Assembly: GCA_902788035.1 (NCBI GenBank)
Contig: CADAIL010000012.1
Span: 1-63,882 of the forward strand
Direction of reading: 5' to 3'
DNA: 63,882 nt
From: an uncultured Lachnospiraceae bacterium
GTDB lineage: Bacteria > Bacillota > Clostridia > Lachnospirales > Lachnospiraceae
The notes beneath the pieces were generated by a model. The model had not been told where the DNA came from and did no database searches. It saw only the letters and a list, made by a program, of their open reading frames with translations. The position numbers and the translations under genes were made by a program. Shown one piece after another: positions 1-11,015 of the stretch (within the stretch, counting starts at the first letter, position 1; each line of letters begins with the position of its first letter).

Positions 1-657
1 ATCGTTCGTAATCCGAAGGTCTTCCTTATGGACGAGCCGCTTTCCAACCTGGATGCTAAGCTCCGTGTTCAGATGAGAACAGAGATCTCCAAGCTGCATG
101 ACAGACTTGGCGCTACAATCATCTACGTTACACATGACCAGACAGAGGCTATGACTCTTGGCACAAGAATCGTCGTTATGAAGGACGGTATCGTTCAGCA
201 GATCGATTCCCCGCAGATGCTGTATGATCATCCGGCAAATCAGTTCGTCGCTGGTTTCATCGGCTCTCCGCAGATGAACTTCATGGACTGCAAGGTTTCC
301 AATGGCGGCAAGATCGTCGAAGTAGGCGGCTTCAAGCTCGGCGTTTCCGCAGACAGAGCTGCTAAGCTCAAAGCTTATGACGGCAAGACTGTTGTCCTCG
401 GCATCCGTCCGGAAGATGTACACGATGAGCCTGATTTCCTTGCTAAGCATTCCGAAGCTACAATCAATGCTGAGATCAAGGTTTACGAACTTCTCGGCGC
501 CGAAGTATTCCTGTACTTCGATTTCGCAGGCAGCCAGATGACAGCCCGCGTAAATCCGCGCACAACAGCCCGCACAGGCGACACAGTCAAGTTCGCGCTC
601 GACATGGAGAAGGCTCACTTCTTCGACAAAGAGACAGAGGTTACAATCACAGACTGA
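1..657 (+). CDS. Sugar ABC transporter ATP-binding protein (MsmK/UgpC/MalK type), 5'-truncated
   Basis: The frame is open from the first base, so the N-terminal part with the Walker A motif lies outside the window. The visible 218 residues start just before Walker B (VFLMDEP), followed by the D-loop (LSNLD) and the H-loop (VTHDQTEA). After about residue 80 comes a TOBE/MalK-type regulatory domain, with the typical GIRPEDV motif near residue 135. Members energise CUT1 carbohydrate importers from the cytoplasmic face and often serve several transporters, as MsmK does. No permease gene is visible; a substrate-binding lipoprotein follows but behind a terminator and a repeat, so it is a separate unit. 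The family is clear; the sugar cannot be told. Confidence 0.93.
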   Translation: MVRNPKVFLMDEPLSNLDAKLRVQMRTEISKLHDRLGATIIYVTHDQTEAMTLGTRIVVMKDGIVQQIDSPQMLYDHPANQFVAGFIGSPQMNFMDCKVSNGGKIVEVGGFKLGVSADRAAKLKAYDGKTVVLGIRPEDVHDEPDFLAKHSEATINAEIKVYELLGAEVFLYFDFAGSQMTARVNPRTTARTGDTVKFALDMEKAHFFDKETEVTITD

Positions 658-679
658 TTCTGATCCTGAATTTCATAGG

Positions 680-709
680 GCTCCCGGCCATTCGGCCGGG
701 AGCTTTTTT
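680..709 (+). terminator. Rho-independent terminator after the ABC ATPase gene
   Basis: Perfect 10-bp stem GCTCCCGGCC / GGCCGGGAGC with a 4-base loop, followed by a run of six T. It lies 22 bp after the stop codon. Confidence 0.92.
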
Positions 710-725
710 ATACTCCGGCATCGGT

Positions 726-923
726 AACAGTTCGGACCGGCTGCAACTGAGGTTCGGTACCCGGCGCAAACATCATCTTCATCGAAAAACGCGGGTCCTT
801 CCCTGCGATCTTTAAAGATGCTTACGCATCTTTGATATCTCGGTCGGACCCGCAATGTTTTTCTCTCGAAGATGAATGCTTTGCTCCGGTAACGGACTGT
901 AAGAGCAGCCGGTCCGAACTGTT
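726..923. repeat. Long palindromic intergenic repeat, copy 1 (orientation A)
   Basis: This is a 198-bp imperfect palindrome. The outer arms AACAGTTCGGACCGGCTG and its complement lie at the two ends. Inside are the family-typical arms ATCTTCATCGAAAAACGC and GCAATGTTTTTCTCTCG, a variable stem GCGGGTCC / GGACCCGC, and a central hairpin AAAGATG-cttacg-CATCTTT. It has no ORF of its own. It sits between a terminator and the promoter region of the lipoprotein gene. Related copies occur near 22.3, 24.2, 27.7, 35.2, 35.5, 43.3 and 44.4 kb. Confidence 0.9.
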
Positions 924-1017
924 GCTGATTCTATGCCTGTACACAAGGATCTCACAATTTATATGTCTATGCACATTGCGCCCTCAATCTGTTATGGATA
1001 AATTAATGAACCTCGTG

Positions 1018-1101
1018 TATAATGTCTTTTGTCTCAGCTGTAAAAGAAAAGTTTCAACATAAGCAGGAATTCACCTTATCACCCGGTAATTACCGGATTT
1101 T
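1018..1101 (+). promoter_or_regulatory. Probable promoter -10 and leader hairpin of the lipoprotein gene
   Basis: A perfect TATAAT lies at 1018-1023; no good -35 hexamer stands at the right distance (TTATGG is 20 bp away). Further down, a 14-bp palindrome CCGGTAATTACCGG (1083-1096) followed by ATTTTTC could act as a weak attenuator about 45 bp before the start codon. The rest of 924-1142 shows nothing else. Confidence 0.35.
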
Positions 1102-1142
1102 TCTGCCGGCTGATAATTTAGCGGAGATCTCGGGGAGTGAAA

Positions 1143-2822
1143 ATGAAAAAGAGAATAACTGCAATTATTGCTGCAGTCTGCGCCATCGCCATTGTTGGCT
1201 GCGGAACGGGCGGATCATCAACAGATTCACATGGAGGACCGGACACGGACAGTTTCCCGGCGGAGAGCGGAATTACAGAGAGCGACAGTGATGTGAGCAG
1301 CTCTCATGTGGATGACACTGTAAGTCAGATCGTTCCGATCATGCCTGCGGACACGGAGAGTGTTGCAGCGTCAGAAGACTTTCGAAGTTTCCTGAACTGG
1401 GAGGAGGACACGAACGACGGCAAGGTCTATAATATCTTCTGCGGTGATGAGGAGTTCATGAGAATCGTCGCCCGCTACTGTAATTCGTATGAGCCGGAGA
1501 GCGAGACGGGGAACGAGTCCGGGAACGAACCCGGGAATCAGTCCGGGGATGAATCTGGGGATCAGCCCGGGAGTGATTCCGGTGATTCTGAGGATACTGC
1601 TTCGGAGAACTCCGAAACTCCGGACAGGAATTTTTCAGAGACGATATATCACGGAAGAATAGGCAGCGCGGAGATAAGATGGATCATATGCCACGAGGTC
1701 GGGGAGAGATATCTCACGGACCTGGATCTCAGCCTGCTCGATGAGTCAGACCCCAACAATGTGACGGATCTCTATATAGTGGACGCGCTTGATGTTCAGA
1801 AATATGCTGATCCGGAATATCAGGCTGCTATGCCCCTGATAAGAGACGCAGGTTTGCCGGCAAGTGATTTTAGCGCACAATACGCCTACACAAAGCTCAT
1901 GGGCTCAGGTGATGACGGTGTGCAGCGCGCAGTGAGCTATGGCATATCTCCGGGTGTTTTTATGTATGACAGGCAGGCTGCAGTAGATGTGCTGGGGAGC
2001 GATGACCCTGCCGGGGTGCAGGCAGAACTCTCGGACTGGGAGTCATTTGAGGCTGTGGCTGCCAAAGCCGGCGAGAAAGGCTATGCTATGCTTTCCGACT
2101 GGAATAACTCGTTCGATGCGTTTGCGGTATCTGTCAGCGGTGATTGGCTGACCGAGACCGGAGGTGTGAGAATTGACAGTGCTCTCCGCGCATGGACAGA
2201 TCAATCTGAGCTCTTTAAAGAAAAAGGATATTTTGCAGAGGGAGAACGGCCTGTATTCGGCACGTTTATCTCCGCGGATGAGATCATGGATCTTGCTCTT
2301 TCCGCAGGGGAAGATGATCTGGCCGGTAAGTATGGTATCTGCGCCGGACCGGCCGGCTGGTATCGCGGCGGCAGCTTTATCATGGTCAATTCGCTGTGCG
2401 ATCAGCGGTCGCTCACAAAAAAGCTCCTTGAGGAGATCGTATTTAACCGGGATGTTCTAAGGGCGCTCAAAGAGGAAGGTATCATACCTAACAGCAAAGT
2501 CGTTCTGCCGGAGAAAATCGCAGGCCCCACTGATCCTGGAAGAGATACTGGCGGACCCGGAAAAGCTGAGGAGGCAAAACCGGACGTCCGGCCGAGGGCA
2601 ATTGAATCTGTCAGTGCGTTTCTCGGCGGGCAGGATCCGTATCCGGTGTTTGCGGAGGCTGCCGATAAGGTAGCCCTTGGCAATGTGAGTGTATTTGACA
2701 AATATCTGTGCGACATATACGGCAGAGAATTCGCGGCATATTTTGCAGGAGAGAAGGAGAAAGACGCGGCAATCAGAGTGTTCTACACAGAAGTCTCGGA
2801 CCTTATCTCTGAAGAGGAATAA
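1143..2822 (+). CDS. Extracellular solute-binding lipoprotein (sugar ABC type)
   Basis: The protein has 559 residues. A signal peptide ends in a lipobox (IVGC, Cys20), so it is tethered to the outer face of the membrane. A Ser/Thr/Asp-rich linker follows, then the start of a binding-protein fold (VYNIFCGDEEF near residue 98), interrupted at about residues 116-150 by an acidic low-complexity tract of Gly-Asn/Asp-Glu-Ser repeats. The second half resembles CUT1 solute-binding proteins (YGISPGVFMYDR, later GPAGWYRGGSFI). The ATG at 1143 is preferred over the in-frame GTG at 1137 because GGGGAG lies 6 bp before it. A CdaR/PucR-like regulator gene starts 1 bp after the stop, so the two are co-transcribed. 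The substrate is unknown, and the acidic insertion in the fold is odd. Confidence 0.75.
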   Translation: MKKRITAIIAAVCAIAIVGCGTGGSSTDSHGGPDTDSFPAESGITESDSDVSSSHVDDTVSQIVPIMPADTESVAASEDFRSFLNWEEDTNDGKVYNIFCGDEEFMRIVARYCNSYEPESETGNESGNEPGNQSGDESGDQPGSDSGDSEDTASENSETPDRNFSETIYHGRIGSAEIRWIICHEVGERYLTDLDLSLLDESDPNNVTDLYIVDALDVQKYADPEYQAAMPLIRDAGLPASDFSAQYAYTKLMGSGDDGVQRAVSYGISPGVFMYDRQAAVDVLGSDDPAGVQAELSDWESFEAVAAKAGEKGYAMLSDWNNSFDAFAVSVSGDWLTETGGVRIDSALRAWTDQSELFKEKGYFAEGERPVFGTFISADEIMDLALSAGEDDLAGKYGICAGPAGWYRGGSFIMVNSLCDQRSLTKKLLEEIVFNRDVLRALKEEGIIPNSKVVLPEKIAGPTDPGRDTGGPGKAEEAKPDVRPRAIESVSAFLGGQDPYPVFAEAADKVALGNVSVFDKYLCDIYGREFAAYFAGEKEKDAAIRVFYTEVSDLISEEE

Positions 2823-2823
2823 A

Positions 2824-3777
2824 ATGGGAAAAAAGAAAATCGAAAAAACAGTCAGGGAACTGAACAAGCTCACCGGCTTGAATTTTCAGCTCGATCTGTC
2901 GGAAATAGATGACACGGACGAGGCAGTCATCCGACTGGAACAGATCGTCGATTCGTGGAAGGAGAAGAACAGCAAGGACGCTTACTGGAGAAGACTTCTT
3001 ACGGGGGAGCTGGAGGAAGATGAAATGATGGCCGGCGCAGCCCGCTTCCATGTGAGGATCGATGAGAGAAGGGCTCTCTATATTGTTGAGACACCCCGCA
3101 AAGATAACGAGGTGGCTGTCGATATTCTGCGCCAGCTGTTCGTGGTGCGAACGAATGACCTGGTCATCGGTGTGGACGGCAGGAGGATCGCCCTTGTACG
3201 CACGCTGAAGGATAAGGAAAATCTGGAGGAAATTCGCCAGACAGCCCTGACGATTGTTGATATGCTGAACGTGGAGGCCCTGATCCGTGTTCGGGTCGCC
3301 TATGCCGATCCGGCCGGCAGCCTCGAAAAAATGCCGAAGATGTTCCGGGAGGCGGAAACTGCACTGGAAATCGGACGTATTTTCTATATGAATGAGAACA
3401 TTGTGTGTTACAATAGCCTCGGTATCGGCCGGCTTATTTACAGGATTCCGACAGATACCTGCAGGAGGTTTCTGAGAGAGGTCTACGGCAGCGATACACC
3501 TGTAGAGCTCGATGAGGAGACCAGATCGACGGTAGACACATTTTTTGACCATAATCTTAATGTATCGGAAACTGCCAGGCGGCTTTTTGTTCACAGGAAC
3601 ACACTCGTCTACAGGCTTGAGAAACTTCGTCAGCTGACGGGTCTTGATATAAGGACTTTTGACGACGCAATGACATTTCGCATTGCGTCAATGGTAGTCG
3701 AATACCTGCGTGAACGTGACAGCCGGAATGTCGGAGACAGCAGCAGCGGCGATGCTAAAAAAAATAAAAAACAGTAA
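2824..3777 (+). CDS. CdaR/PucR-type transcriptional regulator
   Basis: The protein has 317 residues. The C-terminal part carries the PucR/CdaR helix-turn-helix signature ([19 protein letters not shown], then [10 protein letters not shown]) near residues 238-270, which binds DNA in this family. The middle part resembles the GGDEF-like sensor module of CdaR proteins. The N-terminal 60 residues are charged and show no recognisable domain. The start was taken at the ATG 1 bp after the lipoprotein stop; longer frames run into the preceding gene. CdaR relatives respond to sugar acids, purines or related metabolites and usually control neighbouring genes, so the lipoprotein upstream and the hydratase downstream are its likely targets. 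The Lys/Asn-rich tail is unusual. Confidence 0.78.
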   Translation: MGKKKIEKTVRELNKLTGLNFQLDLSEIDDTDEAVIRLEQIVDSWKEKNSKDAYWRRLLTGELEEDEMMAGAARFHVRIDERRALYIVETPRKDNEVAVDILRQLFVVRTNDLVIGVDGRRIALVRTLKDKENLEEIRQTALTIVDMLNVEALIRVRVAYADPAGSLEKMPKMFREAETALEIGRIFYMNENIVCYNSLGIGRLIYRIPTDTCRRFLREVYGSDTPVELDEETRSTVDTFFDHNLNVSETARRLFVHRNTLVYRLEKLRQLTGLDIRTFDDAMTFRIASMVVEYLRERDSRNVGDSSSGDAKKNKKQ

Positions 3778-3805
3778 TAGAGTTTTTGCAAGGAGGAAGA
3801 CCAGC

Positions 3806-6067
3806 ATGATTAAATTGCACGAAGGCGGCGCATATCTTTTCCACGGCACCGAGATTCGAGACACATATAACGGAAACCAGAAAGCAGCGAAAGAGGGGAC
3901 GATTGCGTACGGTATTCTGAAGCAGCATAATACTTCCGGAAATATGGATCGTCTTGAAATCAAGTTCGATGCTCTTACATCCCACGATATCACGTATGTG
4001 GGTATCATTCAGACAGCCCGCGCGTCAGGCCTTCAGAAGTTCCCGATTCCGTATGTTCTGACCAACTGCCACAATTCTCTGTGCGCTGTCGGCGGCACGA
4101 TTAATGAGGACGATCATGTTTTCGGTCTCACAGCTGCCCAAAAGTACGGCGGAGTCTATGTTCCCCCGATGCAGGCAGTCATTCATCAGTATGCCCGCGA
4201 GATGCTGTCCGGCGGCGGACGAATGATCCTGGGCAGCGACAGCCACACCCGCTATGGAGCCCTGGGAACTATGGCCATGGGTGAGGGCGGTCCCGAGCTC
4301 GTCAAGCAGCTGCTCGGCAGGACGTATGATATTAAGATGCCGGAGATCGTAGCGGTCTTCCTTACGGGAGAAGTCCGTCCGGGAGTCGGACCTCAGGATG
4401 TCGCGCTGGCTATTATCGGAGCTGTATTTAAGAACGGTTTTGTCAAGAATAAAGTCATGGAGTTCGTCGGTCCCGGCGTGGCCAATCTGTCCATGGATTT
4501 CAGAATCGGAGTCGATGTCATGACGACGGAGACAACATGTCTCTCCTCCATCTGGCAGACAGATGACAGGACCCGTGAGTACTACGAGATTCACGGCCGC
4601 GCGGGCGATTTCAAGAGCCTTACACCGGCGACGGTCGCTTATTATGACTCTGTCATGGAGATTGATCTTGGCAAGATAAAGCCGATGATCGCCATGCCGT
4701 ATCATCCGAGCTGCGTATACACGATTGATGATGTGCTGGCCAATACGGCGGATATCCTTCATGAGACCGAGGAGCGCGCGAAGATCTCCTTCGGCGATAA
4801 GGTCCATGTAGATCTTATGAGCAAACTGCGGAACGGGAAGCTGATGGTCGATCAGGGAATCATTGCCGGCTGCGCGGGCGGCGGATTCGAGAACATCTGC
4901 GATGCTGCCGATATACTGCGGGGCAGGAGTATCGGCAATGACAGGTTTACCCTGAATGTATATCCGGCATCCCAGCCGATCTATATGGAGCTTGTCAAAA
5001 ACGGTGTGTTCGCGACTCTGCTCGAGACAGGCGCGGTCGTCAAACCGGCATTCTGCGGACCGTGCTTCGGCGCGGGCGATACACCTGCCAACAACGCCTT
5101 CTCGATCCGTCACTCTACAAGGAATTTCCCGAACCGCGAGGGATCCAAGGTTCAGGAAGGTCAGATTTCTTCTGTCGCTCTGATGGATGCACGCTCAATA
5201 GCCGCGACCGCAGCCAACCAGGGAGCTCTCACTTCCGCGGAATACTACACCGGCGGCTATACGAACCCGAGATATTTCTTTGACGGTAAGATCTACGCTA
5301 ACCGCGTATTTGACAGCCACGGCGTCGCCGATGAGAAGGCTGAGATCCAGTTCGGGCCGAACATCAAGGACTGGCCGAAGATGCCGGCGCTGACAGAAAA
5401 TCTGCTGCTCAAGGTTGTGAGTGAGATTCACGATCCGGTAACGACGACAGATGAACTGATCCCGTCCGGCGAGACCTCCTCTTATCGCTCTAATCCGCTG
5501 AAGCTGGCAAGCTTTGCGCTGTCGAGGAAGGATCCCGCGTACGTCGGCAGAGCCACTCTGGTACAGAAGGGCGAAACTGCACGCGAGGAATCGGCAGACG
5601 ATGAGGCTGTATTGGCAGCTTTGCCGGAAGCGCAGAGTGTGATCGCGGCTGTGCGCGCGGATTTCCCGGAGGTTTCATTTGCGGATACAGGTATCGGCTC
5701 AACGATTTTCGCTGTAAAGCCGGGCGACGGATCTGCCCGTGAACAGGCAGCTTCCTGTCAGAAGGTACTGGGCGGATGGGCCAATATTGCAAATGAATAC
5801 GCAACCAAGCGCTACAGAAGCAACCTCATCAACTGGGGCATGCTGCCGTTCCTTATCCAGGGCGGCGATCTCCCGTTCGCCAACGGTGATTACATCTTCA
5901 TTCCGGGCATACTTAAGGCCGTCCGCGAAAAAGAGGATACGATCAGCGCTTATACTGTGAGAGACGGAAAGCTTGCTCCATTCACAATGACCCTTGGGGA
6001 TCTGACGGACGATGAGCGCGAGATCATCTGCGACGGATGCCTGATCAATTATTACAGAACACACTAA
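3806..6067 (+). CDS. Aconitase-family hydratase (YbhJ-like)
   Basis: The protein has 753 residues, the same size as E. coli YbhJ. The aconitase signature [20 protein letters not shown] lies around residues 142-161. Cysteines for a 4Fe-4S cluster are seen in AGCAGGG (about 355) and CGPCFGAGD (about 417). The C-terminal swivel domain follows, with [12 protein letters not shown] near 671. Such enzymes isomerise or hydrate hydroxy-tricarboxylates; the substrate of the YbhJ branch is not established. The start is the ATG at 3806 behind AAGGAGGA; the longer upstream frame overlaps the regulator gene. It lies 28 bp after the CdaR-like gene and is probably in the same operon, which ends in a long hairpin terminator. 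Confidence 0.88.
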   Translation: MIKLHEGGAYLFHGTEIRDTYNGNQKAAKEGTIAYGILKQHNTSGNMDRLEIKFDALTSHDITYVGIIQTARASGLQKFPIPYVLTNCHNSLCAVGGTINEDDHVFGLTAAQKYGGVYVPPMQAVIHQYAREMLSGGGRMILGSDSHTRYGALGTMAMGEGGPELVKQLLGRTYDIKMPEIVAVFLTGEVRPGVGPQDVALAIIGAVFKNGFVKNKVMEFVGPGVANLSMDFRIGVDVMTTETTCLSSIWQTDDRTREYYEIHGRAGDFKSLTPATVAYYDSVMEIDLGKIKPMIAMPYHPSCVYTIDDVLANTADILHETEERAKISFGDKVHVDLMSKLRNGKLMVDQGIIAGCAGGGFENICDAADILRGRSIGNDRFTLNVYPASQPIYMELVKNGVFATLLETGAVVKPAFCGPCFGAGDTPANNAFSIRHSTRNFPNREGSKVQEGQISSVALMDARSIAATAANQGALTSAEYYTGGYTNPRYFFDGKIYANRVFDSHGVADEKAEIQFGPNIKDWPKMPALTENLLLKVVSEIHDPVTTTDELIPSGETSSYRSNPLKLASFALSRKDPAYVGRATLVQKGETAREESADDEAVLAALPEAQSVIAAVRADFPEVSFADTGIGSTIFAVKPGDGSAREQAASCQKVLGGWANIANEYATKRYRSNLINWGMLPFLIQGGDLPFANGDYIFIPGILKAVREKEDTISAYTVRDGKLAPFTMTLGDLTDDEREIICDGCLINYYRTH

Positions 6068-6079
6068 AATCAAAATCTG

Positions 6080-6179
6080 AAGCTGCCGGGTTAAGGTCGG
6101 TTCCCACTGTATATAGCAGACATTATATGCGAAAGGATGCTATATGCAGCGGGAACACTGTCTTATGCGGCAGCTTTTT
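6080..6179 (+). terminator. Long hairpin terminator after the hydratase gene
   Basis: The outer stem AAGCTGCCG / CGGCAGCTT encloses a second stem built from GTTCCC / GGGAAC and TATATAGCA / TGCTATATG, and is followed by a T run. The whole structure is about 100 bp. Confidence 0.8.
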
Positions 6180-6289
6180 GATAATCTGCGCAAAAGTTTG
6201 AACTTCACAAACAATATATTGTTGAATATACAATTTGTGAAAAAGGCACAATATTAAGAGAAAAATATAAGAAACATACAAAAATAGTG

Positions 6290-6318
6290 TTGACAATTTA
6301 TGCAGGATTTGGTAATAT
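6290..6318 (+). promoter_or_regulatory. Strong sigma-A-type promoter of an orphan transcription unit
   Basis: TTGACA (6290-6295) and TAATAT (6313-6318) are separated by exactly 17 bp in an AT-rich stretch. A good Shine-Dalgarno sequence follows (AAAGGAG, 6353-6359), but the ATG behind it is closed after one codon (ATG ATT TAA). Confidence 0.75.
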
Positions 6319-6552
6319 ACTATCAACAGATAACACAGACATTCATTCATTTAAAGGAGCGATGATTTAAAAATCACTAACCAACACCATCCATTTTTCC
6401 AAAGTCCCGGAAGACGAGAAATTTCGGGATCATTCCGGAAAACAGAAATTCGTCAAAGATACTGGTCGTTCGGAACATCCTGCGGAGAAGCACCGTAAGA
6501 TTTATCTGATCGGAATCCTTACCAGAAAAACTCCCCGGATGTAAAACGAAAA

Positions 6553-6642
6553 ATGATGGGCCCATTAATGGAGGGCGTGCCCATGAACACGTTAGAAGAA
6601 CCGATCTACGGAGCCCCTCAATATGATAAAGGCAGAGCCTAG
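6553..6642 (+). CDS. Possible small ORF, 29 codons
   Basis: The frame ATG(6553)...TAG(6642) contains several in-frame ATGs (6553, 6556, 6568, 6583). The last would give a 19-residue peptide beginning MNTLEEP, with GGAGGG at 6570-6575 as a possible ribosome site. The same frame is open back to 6499, and before the stop at 6496-6498 it is open to 6361, so this may be the remnant of one longer gene. I recognise no family. Confidence 0.25.
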   Translation: MMGPLMEGVPMNTLEEPIYGAPQYDKGRA

Positions 6643-6862
6643 CAGTTCCCGACAAGAATACCTTTTCCGTATAGTTTTAAAAAATATCCCAGAATCTCTT
6701 TTAGAGACGGAAACTGGAAAAGAGTTTATCAGAAGCAGGCTTTCATATTGAGACAACTGCCGGTCATCGGATATTTGAAATTGTAAAGAAAGTTTCAAAA
6801 GCGAGGATGACACCCCGATGGATATGTATTTTTCATCAGTTATTTTTCTTGATGAGTATCGA

Positions 6863-6891
6863 TTGACATACCATCATAATCTGGTACAAAA
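6863..6891 (+). promoter_or_regulatory. Possible internal promoter in the 6.3-7.2 kb unit
   Basis: TTGACA (6863-6868) stands 16 bp before TACAAA (6885-6890). If used, it would give a transcript of about 320 nt ending at the terminator near 7214. Confidence 0.35.
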
Positions 6892-7037
6892 TGTCTAAGC
6901 GTTAAGCGAGCCGGGAATAAAAATAAATCTTTATATAGAATCCGATAAACAACATTCGACATCAAAAAAAACGATGCTGAAGACCTAAACTAAATACAGA
7001 GTTGGAGATTACTATCCATTGAATATTGAACATTAGG

Positions 7038-7080
7038 TAGCCACCATTGAGGAAATCCGGAATAAGCTCGATGGTGGCTA
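7038..7080. other. Perfect 14-bp hairpin
   Basis: TAGCCACCATTGAG pairs with CTCGATGGTGGCTA (one T-G wobble) around a 15-base loop. There is no T run, so it is a structural element rather than a clear terminator. Confidence 0.6.
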
Positions 7081-7123
7081 TCTTGCGTCCTCCATTCGAT
7101 TTTGCTATTATCTTCTTATTAAG

Positions 7124-7214
7124 TCTGATGTATTCAGCAGATTGCTGCCATATGCCGCCGTTCTTTCTTAGCGGCCGCATATGACCGCATTGTGACTTGA
7201 TACATCAGATTTTT
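7124..7214 (+). terminator. Branched hairpin terminator of the orphan unit
   Basis: The outer stem TCTGATGTAT / ATACATCAGA encloses an inner hairpin (CATATGC/GCATATG then GCCG/CGGC). The outer stem is followed by five T. It lies 41 bp before the pseudouridine synthase start. Confidence 0.6.
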
Positions 7215-7255
7215 ACGTTAATTACTAAGGCGGAAACGCCGCAGTGGAGGAACTT

Positions 7256-7885
7256 ATGAAAATTCTGTACGAGGACGATGAGATCATCGCCGTATTTAAA
7301 GAGGCGGGGCTCGCTGTGCAGTTAAGGTCTGCCTTGCAGATGGATCTCGAGAGCATGCTGCTTCGCCGCCTGGACAGAGGCGACGGCAGACGGCCAGAAC
7401 TTTACGTTGTCCACCGGATCGACCAGCCGGTGGAGGGTCTTGTTCTTTTCGCAAAGACGAAAGAGGCGGCTGCAGATCTCACACGCCAGCTCACTGACGG
7501 CAGAATGAAGAAGATCTACAAAGCCCGGGTCGAAGGGCAAGTACCGAAGGAGGAGGATACTCTCGAGGATTATCTCGTCAGAGATGCCGGCAATGTGACC
7601 CGCATTGTGCCAAAGCCGAAGAATCCGTCTAAAGGCAGAAATGCTCCCAAAAAGTCGGTACTTCATTACAGAAAAGTCGGTGATTCGGAACTCCTTATAG
7701 AACTGTTTACAGGCAGGCATCATCAGATCAGAGTCCAGCTGGCCAATGCCGGAATGCCGATCGTCGGGGACCGCAAGTATGGGAAGACGGATCCCGCATA
7801 CCGGGGAAGGCTCATGCTGACAGCCTGGCAGCTCACATTTATCCATCCAAAAACGAAAAAAATGGTGACACTTACTGCGGAATGA
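7256..7885 (+). CDS. RluA-family RNA pseudouridine synthase
   Basis: The protein has 209 residues, short because the S4 domain of longer RluA proteins is absent. The catalytic region is HRIDQPVEGLVLFAKT at about residues 52-67, with the Asp needed for uridine isomerisation. The later motif (GRHHQIRVQLANAGMPIVGD) near residues 157-176 is the usual family signature. The ATG at 7256 follows GGAGG by 6 bp; the GTG at 7244 lies before the ribosome site and is rejected. It modifies rRNA or tRNA in the cytoplasm; the target base cannot be predicted. It stands alone. Confidence 0.9.
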   Translation: MKILYEDDEIIAVFKEAGLAVQLRSALQMDLESMLLRRLDRGDGRRPELYVVHRIDQPVEGLVLFAKTKEAAADLTRQLTDGRMKKIYKARVEGQVPKEEDTLEDYLVRDAGNVTRIVPKPKNPSKGRNAPKKSVLHYRKVGDSELLIELFTGRHHQIRVQLANAGMPIVGDRKYGKTDPAYRGRLMLTAWQLTFIHPKTKKMVTLTAE

Positions 7886-7968
7886 TGTGAAAAGGAGTAA
7901 AGACTGACCTGTCATCTGTTGAGATTTAGCACATTATAGTGTAAAATCTTCACACCCGCTTGTAAAAT

Positions 7969-8096
7969 TGTGTCAATATGTTAAAATTTAACAGTATAAT
8001 TTTATGTATTTTGTAAGTATGTGTCAGATGCCCGAGGCATAAAAACCAAAATACATGGAAAAATATAACCGGGCGGAGTGCTGTATGCTGCCCGGT
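7969..8096 (+). promoter_or_regulatory. V-ATPase operon promoter and leader
   Basis: A perfect TATAAT lies at 7995-8000 in a very AT-rich stretch; the -35 is weak (TTGTGT, 7969-7974, 20 bp away). In the leader, ACCGGGC (8068-8074) pairs with GCCCGGT (8090-8096) just before the ribosome site of the first gene. Confidence 0.5.
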
Positions 8097-8122
8097 CATG
8101 TTAATGAAAAGGTGGTGATTCA

Positions 8123-8434
8123 ATGATTGAGGAGAGCGTCAAAGCTGTCAAGGAGGCGGAGGCTAAAGCTTTAGAGCTTGTTAGTGATGCCAAAAAGAAA
8201 GCTGATGCAATCGTCCAGGAAGCGAGACGGGACGCTGAGCAGATTCTCGCTGATGTGGAGGTCGAATGCCGTAAAGCTCAGGCGGACAGAATGGACGCCG
8301 CTAAAGCGGAGGGTGAGAAAGCCCTTGCTGAGGCTGAGTCAGAATCGGCAAAAGATGTCGAGGCACTTAAGACACTTACCGAAGGTCGTATGGCGGAAGC
8401 CAAAGAAGCGGTCATTCGGGAGCTTGTCGGGTGA
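8123..8434 (+). CDS. V-type ATPase subunit H/G (peripheral stalk coiled coil)
   Basis: The protein has 103 residues, almost entirely charged heptad-like helix rich in Ala, Glu and Lys with no membrane segment. This is the look of the small stalk subunit that pairs with subunit E in bacterial and archaeal V/A-ATPases. It is the first gene of the V-ATPase operon and has a good ribosome site (AGGTGG). It is assigned by position and composition, as such short coiled coils carry no catalytic motif. Subunit I follows after 35 bp. Confidence 0.75.
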   Translation: MIEESVKAVKEAEAKALELVSDAKKKADAIVQEARRDAEQILADVEVECRKAQADRMDAAKAEGEKALAEAESESAKDVEALKTLTEGRMAEAKEAVIRELVG

Positions 8435-8469
8435 TAGATACGAAAAACTAAAAGAAAGGCGGGATTTGC

Positions 8470-10973
<2,504 letters not shown>

Positions 10974-11015
10974 GAGGCATAAGGATCAGGCAAAGATTGA
11001 AATAAGGGGGTCAAT

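Larger units (their letters stand above)
6325..7214 (+). ncRNA. Candidate long non-coding transcript or decayed gene
   Basis: Nearly 900 bp without a convincing long ORF on either strand lie between a strong promoter and a hairpin terminator. Local hairpins are frequent: TCCCGGAA/TTTCGGGA (near 6403-6425), CCATTAATGG (6562-6571), TCTCTTTTAGAGA (6695-6707), CATCA/TGATG (near 6833-6855) and a 14-bp stem at 7038-7080. One 29-codon ORF lies inside (separate entry). It does not resemble OLE, tmRNA, RNase P or 6S RNA as I know them. A decayed protein gene is the main alternative. Confidence 0.35.

Noticed and set aside
726..923. The repeat copies as ordinary rho-independent terminators
   Set aside because: They have no T run at the end of the stem, occur next to genuine terminators (680-709, 24091-24120), are far longer, and keep asymmetric inner arms.
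832..1062. Short plus-strand ORFs across repeat copy 1 and the region before the lipoprotein gene
   Set aside because: They run through the palindrome and the promoter, have no ribosome site and no similarity; not genes.
4025..5113. A 362-codon open frame on the minus strand inside the hydratase gene
   Set aside because: It lies fully opposite a well-supported aconitase-family gene, has no similarity to known proteins in its wording, and arises from codon bias of the real gene.
6962..7180. 72-codon minus-strand frame in the first orphan unit
   Set aside because: It includes both arms of the 7038-7080 hairpin and part of the terminator, has no ribosome site and no family; more likely a by-product of the structured region.
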